Origin: Brugia malayi
Taxonomy: Eukaryota; Nematoda; Chromadorea; Rhabditida; Onchocercidae
NCBI RefSeq assembly: GCF_000002995.4
Contig: NW_025062478.1
Coordinates: 3,572,001-3,636,000, forward strand
Direction of reading: 5' to 3'
DNA length: 64,000 nt
Shown here: in pieces, positions 26,168 through 46,077 of the stretch
How positions within the stretch are numbered: position 1 is the first letter of the stretch
Layout of the letters: each line of letters opens with the position of its first letter
The notes under the pieces: model-generated
Told to the model about the DNA's origin: nothing
The model's input: only the letters and a program-made list of their open reading frames with translations
Databases searched by the model: none
Translations under genes and position numbers: made by a program

Positions 26168-27413
26168 GAAAATTCATTTCAATTCACGTATCATCTCTAT
26201 TTCCTATTTAAGTGCCACTTTTTTTCCTTTTAATCTTTCATTGCTTCTTTCTTTAGCTTTATCCTATCTTCTAATATAGTTCAAACATTAATTTTAAATT
26301 TCTACTGAACTACTACTACAACACATAAACAGATGCATCTCACTGCAATAAAAAGTTTATTTTTTCTTTTGTACTAATTGAAATTGAAAATCTTTCCAAT
26401 AATTGTGTAATAAAATAGTATTATTGGTACAAATGTTAACTATCGATAGAATTTCTCATATTTGTGACACTGTTGTTCTGAGAAGCTCACTGGAAGTGTC
26501 AAATGGAGCGCAAAAATGAGAAAACTGACTGTGTCTTGCGATTCCTGAGAAATCATTCGGGTTATGATTCATCAGATGGAAGAAGTGCACGATGAAACTC
26601 GTTGCTCCTTTAAAACTAAACTTTCCCCTCTCTCTCTCTCAATTTTTTTTTTTTTAACAAAAGAAAAGATATATATAGGATTTGGAATTTTGTTTATGAG
26701 CAACTTGCTATTATTTGTTAAAGATGTTGAAGAAATGCGGTAACAAAAGAAAATTTTATTATAGTAAAAAGTTAGCAAAAGGTCAAGTGTCAAAAAGTAA
26801 ACGGAATTGCTACTAACTATTAAATGTCAAATAAGCTATAAAATTTTTTCATTAACATTGTATCAGATGAAATGCTGTTGAATTTTTTTTTTTGCAAATA
26901 TAATGGATAATGAAAAGAAAATGTATTAGTAGTAGATGGATGTAGAAGAACAGAGAAGGAATAAAGCAGGACAAATTCAGTGTTAGTTTAAAAAAAAAAA
27001 TTTCAATTTCTCTTTAGTGCCATTTGAAATGAATGAAATTTCGTAAGAGACATAAGCTAACAAAAAATATTTCAACACTATAAATGATGACATTTTGTGA
27101 CACGGAAATATAGAAGGAGATTTAAACGAAGAAATGAATGATTGAGAAAGGTGTGTAGTAGAAAACGAAAAAATGATTTAGAAAGAAATGATGAAATTCA
27201 CAACTAGTACGAAACGGATTACAGCCATAACAGAGTTAGAAGATTCGATGGAAGCAAAAAAGTGAAATTTGAGTTGAGAAATCAAAGAAGAAAATCAAAC
27301 ATCAAATCAAAGTTTGTCGAAGAAGAAATGAAAAAAAAAAAAAAAAAAAAGAGATTCGTTGAAAATGAAGACTGTTCATGTTGTTGAAATGAAATTTAAA
27401 CAGACAATGATGA

Positions 27414-27566
27414 CAGTGATGATGACAATAATTTCAATAGTTTAAGAATTACCATTGGATGATGATGATAACTGTGGAAGTCAAAAAATTACATCGGATT
27501 GGTGACAATTGTATGAGTCAAAAAATTACAGCGAATGATGACAACTGTAAGAGTTAAGAATTATTG
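27414..27566. repeat. degenerate ~38-bp tandem repeat, four units
   Basis: Four diverged units starting near 27414, 27456, 27496 and 27534. Each runs from a GATGATGACAA(C/T)TGT-like start to a GTCAAAAAATTAC-like end. Units 2 and 3 share the exact word AGTCAAAAAATTACA. Confidence 0.7.
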
Positions 27567-29604
27567 GGGAATGGCAGATTTTCAATGAAATTTCCTTTAC
27601 AATAATAATCTTTAAAAAAAAAAAAATAATGATAATGAAGAGAAATTAAATACAAAATGCGTATTATACTAATCATTTAACAATTATAAACTTTGAATAT
27701 GAGTAGAATATTTGTAAATAATAAACAATTTTAATCAATGAGTAAATGAAAACAAACAAACAAACAAATACATGCACTGAACTTTTTTTTTGACAATAGA
27801 AAAAAAAAAGAAACCAAACAAAATCCATAAACAATTCGACAATATATGACAATTTTAAAATTCTAAAATAGAAGGAAAAGAAAAGGAAAGAAAAAAGATT
27901 CATATCGTTGAAAGTGACAAGAATCATTATTTTTTTTTTTTCTTCTTTTTTCCTTCTCTTTTTTTTTGTGAATGATAACATAAATGAAGAAAATTAAAAA
28001 GTATTGAAAGTAGAACGAATGTTAGATTGTGGAAGAAAGGTTATAACTGCAAAAAAAAAAAAAAAAAAAAAAAAGTTGAAGGTTATAAAAATCGTAGAAA
28101 CAAACAGATATTTCTTTTTTTTTTTTTTTGCTGTTTGAGAGTTATAAAACAACAGTGTATGCATATTTATGTATGTATATGTGACTCAATGCAAATATAA
28201 TACAAAAATATTTCAGGGATAACAATTTTACTCTTTTAAAAATCTTGTCTTAACAAAAAAAAAAAAGAAAAAAGAGAAGTATCATTATAAAATGCACTAA
28301 AGTAAATTTAAACATACTAACGAGTTTTTTTTTTCTTGAAGTAATTATAACAACTACAATGATTTTATATTTAAATATATATATTTTAAATATAAATATA
28401 TATTATTATTAGTCTAAAAAAAATGAAATAAATTAAGAAATTTCAAAAAAAAAAAAAATTATTGAAACTCGAATGAAAGAAATATATTTGAAAAAGCCTA
28501 TTAAAGCTTTTTTTACAAACATTTTTTTTTCTTTTTTGCAAAGTGTTAAATTATAAAAAAAGATATTTACAAACTATTAAATTAAAGAAATAGATTTGAA
28601 ATTATTTTGCAATAAATTCTAACTTTTTTAATAAAATTTAGCAATACTTTCTATAATATAATATTACATTTATAATTGCAAAAAAAGGAAAAAAGAAAAA
28701 AGTTTTTCAAATATCATCTAATAATTTTGACATTGTTAACACCATTTAACATTTTCAACTAAACAAAGCAAACAAAAAAAAGAAACCAAAAAAAAAAAGA
28801 AAATTACAAACGAAATGTTAAAATTTAACATTATAAATTCAATTATAATTTGATCACAAGCAGTCATAAACGATATAAATATAAAGATAATTTAAATATT
28901 ACAACGAAATTTTAAACAAAGGAAAGAAAAAAAAAATTATTACGAAAAATTAATTAACAAATTAAAAATCATGTCTGCTTTAATTAAAATTTATTGTAAT
29001 AAAAGAAAAAGTAGGAATGATAATGTAATTGTTACAGTGATAAGATGAAAAAATAATAAAATTCAGAAAAGAAGAAAAAAGAAAGAAGAAGAAAGGACAA
29101 CGAGAAATGAAAATAAGAAAAGCTAAAAGATAGTATCTGAAAGCACTTTAAAAAAAAAAAAAAAGGTATGCAAATAGAATTTCACTTCAAGTGAATCCCA
29201 AATAATATTCAAATCCTTGTATATGAAGAACAAACAATGATGAAGAAGGAAAAAGGAAAAGGAAGATGAAGATGAAGGAGGATGGATGGAAGAAGGAAGA
29301 AGGAAGAAGTAGAAATAGGGAAGAAGAAACAGTGAGATTAACAGCTGACATCGATGGACTTTCTGAAGAACGATAAGAAGAAGAAGACGAGATGACTTCT
29401 TCCTCTTCTTTCCCTCCTTTTTGCAGAAAATTTCAACAAACACAATGAGTCAATAACGATTAATAAACGTATAAGCGTAAAAGATAACTCAAACTAATCA
29501 ACTAAACAAATCCAAAACCAATCCCAACAAGAGTCTTTTCATTTTGTCTTTTATCCTTTTTTAAAATCCTCAGATTTCTTCCCTTTTCACCTTCAACAAT
29601 CATC

Positions 29605-29845
29605 TCGAATGATGACGATCATGATGATCATTTGACGATAGTGATTGATGATGGTAATGATGATGATGATGGTGCTAATGACGATGACGATGATGGTATG
29701 ATGACAGTGACTGATAGTGACGATGACGATGATATGATGACACAAAAATAATGATGGTGATAACGGTGCTAACAACGATGATAATGATGGTGGTTAAAGA
29801 CAATGATGATGATAGTGCTAACGACGATGGTGATGACAAAAACAG
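29605..29845. repeat. degenerate GATGAC/GATGAT repeat
   Basis: About 240 bases built from GAT, GAC and GGT triplets, with a recurring GTGCTAA marker near 29671, 29765 and 29815. The open frame across it on the minus strand is His/Ile/Val-rich and follows from the repeat, not from a gene. Confidence 0.8.
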
Positions 29846-30190
29846 AACACCTAAAATTCAATATAATCCACTATAACTACTACTAATATAAAATACTACA
29901 ATCATCACTTCGATATTATCACTAAGAATTGAGACTTAAAAATTTTCATTCTAGTCCTGTACAACGTAACAGAATCTGATTCAGTATCATTATATCACGA
30001 ATAGCATTGATGGAAAATATTGCAGGGAGAAAAGGAAGTGAAGGAAGTTGAGAAGGGAATGTTGTTGATCAAATTAATAGATGATGTTTTCAATAAAATT
30101 AAATTATTTGCATTTGTTAGATTAAATTGTATTCCGTAAAAATTTTCGCCTTCAGATAATTTATTCGGTTTCATTATTCATTCGTTGCAT

Positions 30191-30212
30191 TATCATTTCG
30201 CGCAAAATGATA
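30191..30212. repeat. palindrome around CGCGCA
   Basis: TATCATTT (30191-30198) and AAATGATA (30205-30212) are perfect inverted arms around CGCGCA. CG-containing words are rare in this flank, which makes it stand out as a possible dyad site. Confidence 0.5.
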
Positions 30213-31207
30213 AACTAATCACAACGGGTGAGGATTCATAACTAGTACTATTTTGAGCAAAAAGAGAAGAGGAAGTAAGAGAGGGAAAGTGAGAGAGAGG
30301 AAAGAAAAAGGAAGAATAAATAAAAAGGTTTTTCCTTAAATATAATAACTGGCATGTAAATCATTTGTATTAATATTATATGTAAGAGGTACAAAAGAAA
30401 AAAACAAAATAAGGCGATAGTTTTTCTTTTTTTTTAAATCAGATATTTTACTCGGTTTCATTATTAACTTAACTTTCTTTTGAATTCATGATGCAATTTC
30501 AATACAATCATTGTAATTCGTTTCATTCAAATAAGATATCTACTCGATATGTTACCATTAACTTAATTCATTATTATAATGATAATTATGTTTTAGAATG
30601 CAATTTACAATTATATGTTGCATTTTTAAATAATATTCACTGTATTACAAAGACATTTCCGCTACACATTCATCTTATAAAATTTCAAATTTGTTTAAGT
30701 AAAAAAAGACGAAAAGAAAGGAGGAAATTTCATGTTCATGAATGACTACTTCAACTGCAAATGTGATAAACAACAAGTACGGTTTTTATTAACTCTGCAA
30801 AAATATAAATTTAATATTGAAATTTCTTGTTGCACTAGTCGTACTGACTTTTTCTTTCTGCTTCTCAATTAAGAGTGAAAAAAAAAAAAAAACCTGAAAA
30901 TAAAGTAAGCAATCATATATCAAACAAAAAAAGGACAAGTATTGTAGAAAGAGATAGAGAAAGAGAGAGAAACAGAAAAAAACGAGAGAGAATAGTTCCT
31001 TACGTAGAATTTGTATTTTACAAATGCTGCATTCATAATATTACTGTTTAGAGGACTAAATTTTCAATCATATTTCTTCTTTACAACTTTGCTTTCAGAA
31101 TCCGGGAATTTTGCACTGTTAGCAGAATGAAGGTACTTCTGAAGGATCAATCATAACACATAGCTAATGGTATCAGTGAGCAGAAAATAGCAATGATAAT
31201 AGTGATA

Positions 31208-31247
31208 ACAATGACGATGATGATGATGACGATGATGATGATGATGA
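31208..31247. repeat. (GAT)n-like microsatellite
   Basis: Near-perfect GAT/GAC triplet run on the plus strand. Its complement appears as the CAT run at 31895-31946. Confidence 0.85.
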
Positions 31248-31361
31248 AAGAAGAATGGTATGAAATGAAATGGAAGTTTTCGAAATGTATGAAATAGAAT
31301 TGAGTAGAGCAGGTGGTGCTGCTATTGCTGAATGCTGTTAGAAATGAAGGACGTGAAATAG

Positions 31362-31399
31362 TAGATGGATAGATGGACAGATGGATGAATAGATGGATG
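31362..31399. repeat. GATGGATA tetranucleotide repeat
   Basis: Short run of GATG/GATA tetramers. Its complement appears as the ATCC/ATCT run at 32050-32129. Confidence 0.8.
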
Positions 31400-31894
31400 T
31401 TGAGAGGGAAAAGTGTTACTTAGGAGTTAGATGGGAAAGCTACTGATGCTCAAACGACCAAACGGAGCGCAAACAAAAGGAAAAAAAAAAAAAAGGCACC
31501 GTCACCCATAAACTATCACCTATATCTCATCTATTCTTCTTCTTTCTATATATGTGTAGCAATCAACAAATTTTAGCACAAAAAGAATGAAAAGAAAAGA
31601 AAAAAACGAAGCTTCTTTTGCAGTATTCTTAGTTATAACGGAATCATTCATAGTTACAAAATATGATTGTTATCAATAATACCTAATAAATGAATAGTAA
31701 CTACGAATTGCAACAACAACAAGGACGATAATGACAGTGACAATGATAACAATATGATAACGATGATAACGATAACGACAACGACGATAACAATACGGAT
31801 ATGAACTGGACAAGGACTATTCTCAACCATATGAAAGAGAGAGAACCTTCACATTTTACATTTGTCGTTGTCGCCTTCTGCTCCCTTCTTTCCT

Positions 31895-31946
31895 CACCAT
31901 CATCATCATCATCACCATCAACCAGCACCATCATCATCATCATTAC
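31895..31946. repeat. (CAT)n microsatellite
   Basis: CAT/CAC triplets, interrupted once by AACCAGCAC. It is the reverse complement of the GAT run near 31208-31247. Confidence 0.85.
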
Positions 31947-32049
31947 AAGCTCACATCACACACGCAGACACACACATGTACATCCTAAGCAATTCATCCA
32001 ACATAATGGTCCTCTTCTAACCAACCAATTCATTCCGTCCTTCTGTCCT

Positions 32050-32129
32050 TCCATCCATCTATCCATCCATCTATCCACCTATCCATCTATCCATCTATCT
32101 ATCTATTCATCTATCCATCCATCCATCTA
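32050..32129. repeat. (ATCC/ATCT)n tetranucleotide repeat
   Basis: About 80 bases of ATCC and ATCT tetramers, followed by a degenerate tail of TCCATCTAG-like words to about 32176. Confidence 0.9.
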
Positions 32130-33892
32130 GTTCATCCAGTCCATCTAGCTCATCTAGTTTGCCTACTCCATCTAGTTTCCGTCATTTCATTTCATCCTGC
32201 ATCATTTCATATAATCTTTTCCTTCTAATTCATATCATACAAGCATAAATACTTCTAACCATTACATTTTAATTCTTCTACTATTTCTAATTCTATTAAT
32301 GCTATGAATTTTTGAAGATGTAAAATAGAATGAAAAAAGAAGAGAAGAAAAAGATAAGTAATATATAGTAAAAAATTGTAACATTGATAAATGTATCAAA
32401 AATTTTATCTTCTAGTAATTACCAATAAAAAAAGTACGAGAGAGAGAGAAAAAAGAGATGAAAATAAAAAGTGAAAAAACGTAAAATGAAAGAGAAAGAT
32501 GAAGTGATAAAATTTATATTTCTTATCATTTATTAATCATATATACTATTACCTTTATTATTCATTTCATATATATATATATAGCAAAATAAAGGAAAAA
32601 TACAATAATACTAATAATTTTTATTTATGAAAAAAATATTAGAATTAATTAAAATATATATATGTATATTCGATGATGATATATGATTAAAAGATATGTA
32701 ACGAAATCTTTTTTTTTTCAAAATATTCATGTATATATAATATCTAAAATTATTTGTATTTAATTTAATGAAAAAAAAAGAATCACTGATTAAAATATAT
32801 ATGTATTAAATGCATTCATATATGCAAAATGAATAAGACATGAATTCAATTTAATTAAAAAAAAAAAAAACAAAGAAAGAAAAGGAATTTTAAAAAAATA
32901 TGTTTAATTGCATAATTTGATGTTAAAAAATTGAGTACGACTTATACAGTATATGAATGTTTGAAATACATGAGCAAATTATAATCAAATGTTTTACGAT
33001 TTTCTTTTTTTTTTTTGTTTTATTTGAATAATATTAAAATTAATTTTAATATTATTCAAATTAATAATTAATAAATTAATAATTACTGATGTCTTCTACA
33101 TCAATTAATTGGTGTATAATATATAATTTAATCAATTAATATTGTCATTATTTCAATAACATTCAGTGTATATTTTTAATGATTATAAGAGAAACAATTT
33201 TAAAAAATGGAAAATTACTGATCATAACTAAAATTAAAAAAAAAAAAAAGAACAAACCTGGAGGAAAACTAGATTTATTTTCCACAAGATTTTTACAAAC
33301 GGAATAAAAAAGAGAAAACATTGTTATATTATAATAACATTTTTAGTGATAGTAAAATAAATTGATCAAAAATATTAAACGATTGTCGAATGACATTACA
33401 ATTTTTTTTTTTTTTTTTTTTGAAGAAATCAGTATTTTCAAATAATAGTTATAAAAATCAATTTTTGTAAATTTTAAACTAATGAAAAAAAAAAGCAACA
33501 ATCATTATAATAGTTCGTTCTATCATTAAAAATTAAACAAAAAAAAAAAGAGGATAAAATGTATGATTGCTATTTTTTTGGAAAAAAGAAATTTTTTATT
33601 TTTTTTAAAAAATAAAATTTTTGTTTTCCCTTTTTTTTGTCCTTTTTTTTCAACTTTTATTTTTATTTATTCAAAAAAAAGGAATTTTCTTTTTTGTTTT
33701 GTAAATTATTTCTGAAGGATATAGAAGAAAAATATAGCGGGAAAAAGCGGACACTGGCATTAATATTAGTCTGAAATCAATAATAACCATAAACGCCATC
33801 ATCATAACAACACATAAATGTCAACAATGATAGTAGCATAATCTGAGTATCGTTGTTCTGATGCATTTTCCATCTTCAATAATTCAAACTTG

Positions 33893-33900
33893 TATTATTA

Positions 33901-33944
<44 letters not shown>

Positions 33945-33979
33945 GTTATCGTTGTTACTATTATTATCATTATTATTAC

Positions 33980-34071
<92 letters not shown>

Positions 34072-34080
34072 TATTATTAT
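33893..34080. repeat. (ATT)n microsatellite with interruptions
   Basis: About 190 bases of ATT triplets with a few GTT/CTA interruptions. Poly-Ile, poly-Tyr, poly-Leu and poly-Asn frames across it are translations of the repeat. Confidence 0.95.
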
Positions 34081-34097
34081 CATCCATTACTAACAAC

Positions 34098-34688
34098 ATT
34101 TACCAACAGGAATCATTATCATCATCATCATCAGACGGTCACAACTGTATTACTGTCATAATTAATATTGTTATCATCATCATTATCAGCATTATCAATA
34201 TTATGGTCAGCACAGAAGATATAGCAGAGAAACATTTCAATTTCAAATTTCAAAAGACACTACTTCAATAATTGAAACTTTTAATATTATTATCAAGATT
34301 ATATTATCCATTGATACTAACATTCATCTATCAACAGGAATCATTACCATCATCGGAAGATCATAATTAATCAGCAACAACAATATTATCAATATCATTG
34401 TTAGCACAAAACAGGTGATAAAATCATACTACTGATAATCCAGACGTATAGTATTATTATCAACATTATCATCTGTTGATATCGACATTTATCTATTAAC
34501 AGGATTCATTATTATTATTGTTATTATTATCATCATCAGATGATATCACTGTCACAATTGTCGCTATCAACATTATCATTATTATCATCACCATAATGAA
34601 ATGATGATGATAAAACTGTCACAGTTATCGCTATCAACATTTTGCCTATCAACAGGAATCATCATCATCAGATATCACTATCATTATT

Positions 34689-34720
<32 letters not shown>

Positions 34721-34740
34721 CAGCACAGAATATGAGACAA
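34098..34740. repeat. degenerate tandem array, units of about 150-230 bp
   Basis: Four diverged units, each opening with a word close to CTATCAACAGGAATCAT (near 34100, 34327, 34490 and 34646). Each continues through ATC/CAT triplets and an AGAT-ATCAC-GTCACA-like segment. Units 1, 2 and 4 also share a (TC)AGCACA-A-like ending. The internal ATC runs expand and contract between units. Confidence 0.6.
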
Positions 34741-34835
34741 CGATACAATTCAATTCAACGACAATAAAATAGATAGATGTAGTGACTGGATGAAAGAATA
34801 AGCAAAATTTCTACCACAGTCATTGTTGACAACTG

Positions 34836-34879
34836 TGACACAATGGTTAATAGTGGCATCAGATGCCATCATTGTGTCA
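34836..34879. repeat. compound hairpin
   Basis: Outer arms TGACACAATG (34836-34845) and CATTGTGTCA (34870-34879) are perfect complements. Inside lies TGGCATC-A-GATGCCA (34854-34868). An 8-base strand on the left against one base on the right forms an asymmetric bulge. Confidence 0.7.
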
Positions 34880-34935
34880 ACCATCAGTCCTTCCTTCCAT
34901 TTCATCTTTTCTTCTCTTTCTCTCTTCTATCAAAT

Positions 34936-34956
34936 CAAACATTTTCAAAATGTTTG
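34936..34956. repeat. 21-bp palindrome
   Basis: CAAACATTTT and AAAATGTTTG are perfect inverted arms separated by a single C. Confidence 0.8.
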
Positions 34957-35100
34957 TAGAGTGAGAGAAGTTCTTGTGAAGAAGAAATTTTATACGTTCT
35001 GAGTAGTTTGCAGAAGGATTGCCATCATTGTTTATCGCCTCAATTCAATGTACCATTTTCTTCCACTGTTGCATATTTGAGTAAAATAAAATACAAATAA

Positions 35101-39249
<4,149 letters not shown>

Positions 39250-41640
39250 TGATAATAATTTGAGAATTGAAATAATTTTGCATTAATGAAAAAAAAAAAA
39301 ATTTAGCTAAAATTGTTTGGTAAATTTTGAACAGAAATAATTGTAAGTTTAGAAAAGAACAAATTCGTTTGTTTAACTTTTCAAAAAATTTCTTTTTCTT
39401 TCCTCCATAGACTAATTAATTTTACATCGTTTAAGTTTTTAAACAATTAAGCTAGAATTATGATTTATTAGCTATTAGTATAAATTTCTCAAAATATGAT
39501 TAACAAATTTCAAAAAAAAAAAAAAATCTAATTAGTATAAAGCAAAGAAAAAAATGAAATGGAAAAGAGTAGAGCAGCGGAAATGGTTAATGAAATCATT
39601 TGTAACATATGCGCATCTATCAAAAACGTAAACGAAGAAATATATTATTAAAAATTTAATTTACTTTTATTTTTGCGACACGAAAATTTCTCGCATAATT
39701 ACACTTACGCATACTTTTTAGTCAGTGTCAACCAAAATTGATTATTGATTGGTTGATTGATTGATCGATCGATTGATTGATCAAAATGGCTTTTATCTTC
39801 CATTTATTATTTATTCTACCGTTATAATTGTGTTTGCTTTTAGTTTCATTTATTTGTTAAATTTTCAATTTAATCAAAATTGCAAATCAATGATTAAAAA
39901 TTAATCAAAATGACAAAGTAAATACAATTTTCAATTTCTTCACTCATTGAATCATTTCACATGTGATAAGTAAAGATTTTCATTTATTCATTTCGATTCA
40001 TATATAAAAAAATTGATTAAATCAAAGAAATAAACAGTTTCGCTTTTTTTTTTTTTTAAATTATTGATAATAATAAAAAGATTTTTTTGTGTTTTTTAAT
40101 TCGACCTAATTGATCTAACTTACAGAATTAGAAATATTTGTTTTCTTTTTACTCTCTCTTTTTAAAATTCTGTTATTGAAATTTTTTTTTTTCTTTAGAT
40201 TAAAAAATATCAAAATTTTTAACTTGCAGAAATTAACTGATTTCATGTTTAAATAAATATACGATTTTAATTGCCAAACAAAAAAATTTACTGATTCATA
40301 TGGGAAAATCAATACAATAGATTTAAATTTAAAATTATTTTGAACTAATTTTTTTTTGCAGAGCTGTTAAGCAAAAAGCATTACTAATACATGCAATTAT
40401 TTTATAATTTTTATTTTTATCTTAACTCTTATTATAATTTCTATTTCAATTTATTTTTATGTAATTTTTTGCTCCTTTCTTTTTGAATATAAAACAGTAA
40501 TTCAGTTCAATAAGACAAACTAATCAATTTATTTCATAAAGTTTATCATTAAATTACTTTGATGAGATAGTAATTAAATTAGCAAAAAAAAAGTCAAAAT
40601 TTTTCTTTATTTTCATTTCGTAAAAAATTAATTAAATCCAATTTAGTATGTTTACAGATAAGTTATTGATAAAAGTTATTGCTTACAGATAAGTTATGGA
40701 TAAAAGTTATTACCAAACAGATCTGCCAAACAGATTTAATTATTTTAAGAAGATGCGATTACAGTATACAGAAACTACAGTATTCCAAAAACTACAGTAA
40801 TAGCATTGATTTTTCTCAACCGTTCAGATTTTATCATTTCTAATCATTTATCACTCTTATTATACAAATTTATTACTTGATCTTGGTAGTAGCTAAAAGC
40901 CAACACTAAGTCATTATGTTTATGATTATGATGATTAAATTAGCCATCTATCATATTATCACTGATAATAAATGATAGATGATAGCACTGATAAAGGATT
41001 AAAGAATGCATATTCCTTTTTTCTTTATTTCTGCTTCTTTTTTTTTTTATTTATTTTAATTTCTTTTGTAGAATTAATATTTTACTTAATTCCATCTTTA
41101 TATTTACAAGAATTTTATCACCATACTTTATAATAAATTATTTATAACTGATAATAAACAAATAAACTAGTTATAAATGCTATCATAATAAATGAATCAT
41201 TTTCCAATAATATTGAAATTTTAAGAGAAAAAAAAGAAAAAAATTTAACATAAAAGATTTTTAGTTAATTCAAAAAATTTTTTCCATGCCTTAGAGAATT
41301 ATTCATAGTGAATGTGTCACAGCTTTGTTTATTTTGAACCATTTCTAATGACATTACCAATGAATTGTTCATCATTTGCCTAAGGCTGACTTAGTATTAT
41401 TATTTTTTTCTTTTTAAGTCTCTTCCATCTAATCACTTTTGCATAAAAAACGTTCGTTTTTTTATTTTTATTTTTTGTTATCAATTTAATTGCATTTTTT
41501 ATCATTCGCAGTATTATTTTTATAAATTTGTTATAAAATTAAAATTTTGCTATAAATTATTATAAATTATATAAAATAATTAAAATAATCAGCAATGACA
41601 GTGACAGTTATTAATAATAATAATAATAAATCATAGCAAC
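39250..41640. other. AT desert between two triplet repeats
   Basis: No gene supported. It contains a 31-bp tandem duplication (40652-40712) followed by a 13-bp duplication (40713-40735), and otherwise A/T-rich unique sequence. Confidence 0.5.
40652..40735. repeat. short tandem duplications
   Basis: Two 30-base copies starting TTACAGATAAGTTAT at 40652 and 40683 (period 31) differ at about two positions. Directly after them CCAAACAGAT occurs twice with period 13 (40713 and 40726). Confidence 0.85.
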
Positions 41641-45780
<4,140 letters not shown>

Positions 45781-45785
45781 AACAA

Positions 45786-46077
45786 AGATTTGATATGATA
45801 TGATATGATAAAAATAAAAAGAAGAAAAAATGATGGAATAAGTTTATGATAAGGTTATTGATATGATATGATAAGGTTATTGATATGATATGATGAGGTT
45901 ATGGATGTGATATGATAAGGTCATTGATATGATATGATGAGGTTATGGATGTGATATGATAAGGTCATTGATATGATATGATGAGGTTATGGATGTGACA
46001 TGATGAGGATATTGATATGATATGATAAGGTTATGATATGATATGATATGGTTATGATATGATATGGTTATGATATA
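45786..46077. repeat. GATATGAT minisatellite with 44-bp higher-order period
   Basis: Built from 22-base half-units of the type GATAAGGTTATTGATATGAT. In the centre two half-unit types alternate (GATGAGGTTATGGATGTGAT and GATAAGGTCATTGATATGAT), so GATGAGG recurs at 45892, 45936 and 45980, exactly 44 bases apart. Both ends are more degenerate. Confidence 0.9.

Larger units (their letters stand above)
26168..31699. other. 5' flank of the zinc-finger gene, purine-rich and repeat-rich
   Basis: No coding exon supported. The segment 26460-26620 is unique, less AT-rich sequence and could be promoter or untranslated exon. From about 26.9 to 31.4 kb the plus strand is rich in A/G (GAA, GAT, AAG words). 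It includes the satellites listed separately, a TC run at 26629-26641 and many A runs. Open frames here are low complexity. Confidence 0.5.
31700..35100. other. pyrimidine-rich satellite region
   Basis: No coding exon supported. Around 31.80-31.86 kb the plus strand switches from purine-rich GATAACG/GAGAGA words to pyrimidine-rich CATCAT, CCATC and CTTC words. The region carries CAT, ATCC and ATT satellites, a degenerate large-unit array (34098-34740), a compound hairpin (34836-34879) and a 21-bp palindrome (34936-34956). A purine-rich patch interrupts it near 32.3-32.5 kb. Confidence 0.5.

Noticed and set aside
29123..29443. 106-codon minus-strand frame rich in Ser/Phe/Leu
   Set aside because: Read from a GAAGAAGG-type purine repeat; no splice or start signals.
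31801..32130. 109-codon plus-strand frame with Ser/Ile/His repeats
   Set aside because: Spans the CAT and ATCC satellites; composition follows the repeats and the frame ends as the repeat ends.
33861..34271. 136-codon frame and overlapping frames rich in Ile, Leu, Tyr or Asn
   Set aside because: They are translations of the ATT microsatellite and its flanking ATC repeats; all frames are open because the repeat has no stop in them.
41270..41395. 36-codon minus-strand frame (MMNNSLVMSLEMV...)
   Set aside because: Single short frame without a convincing acceptor or partner exons.
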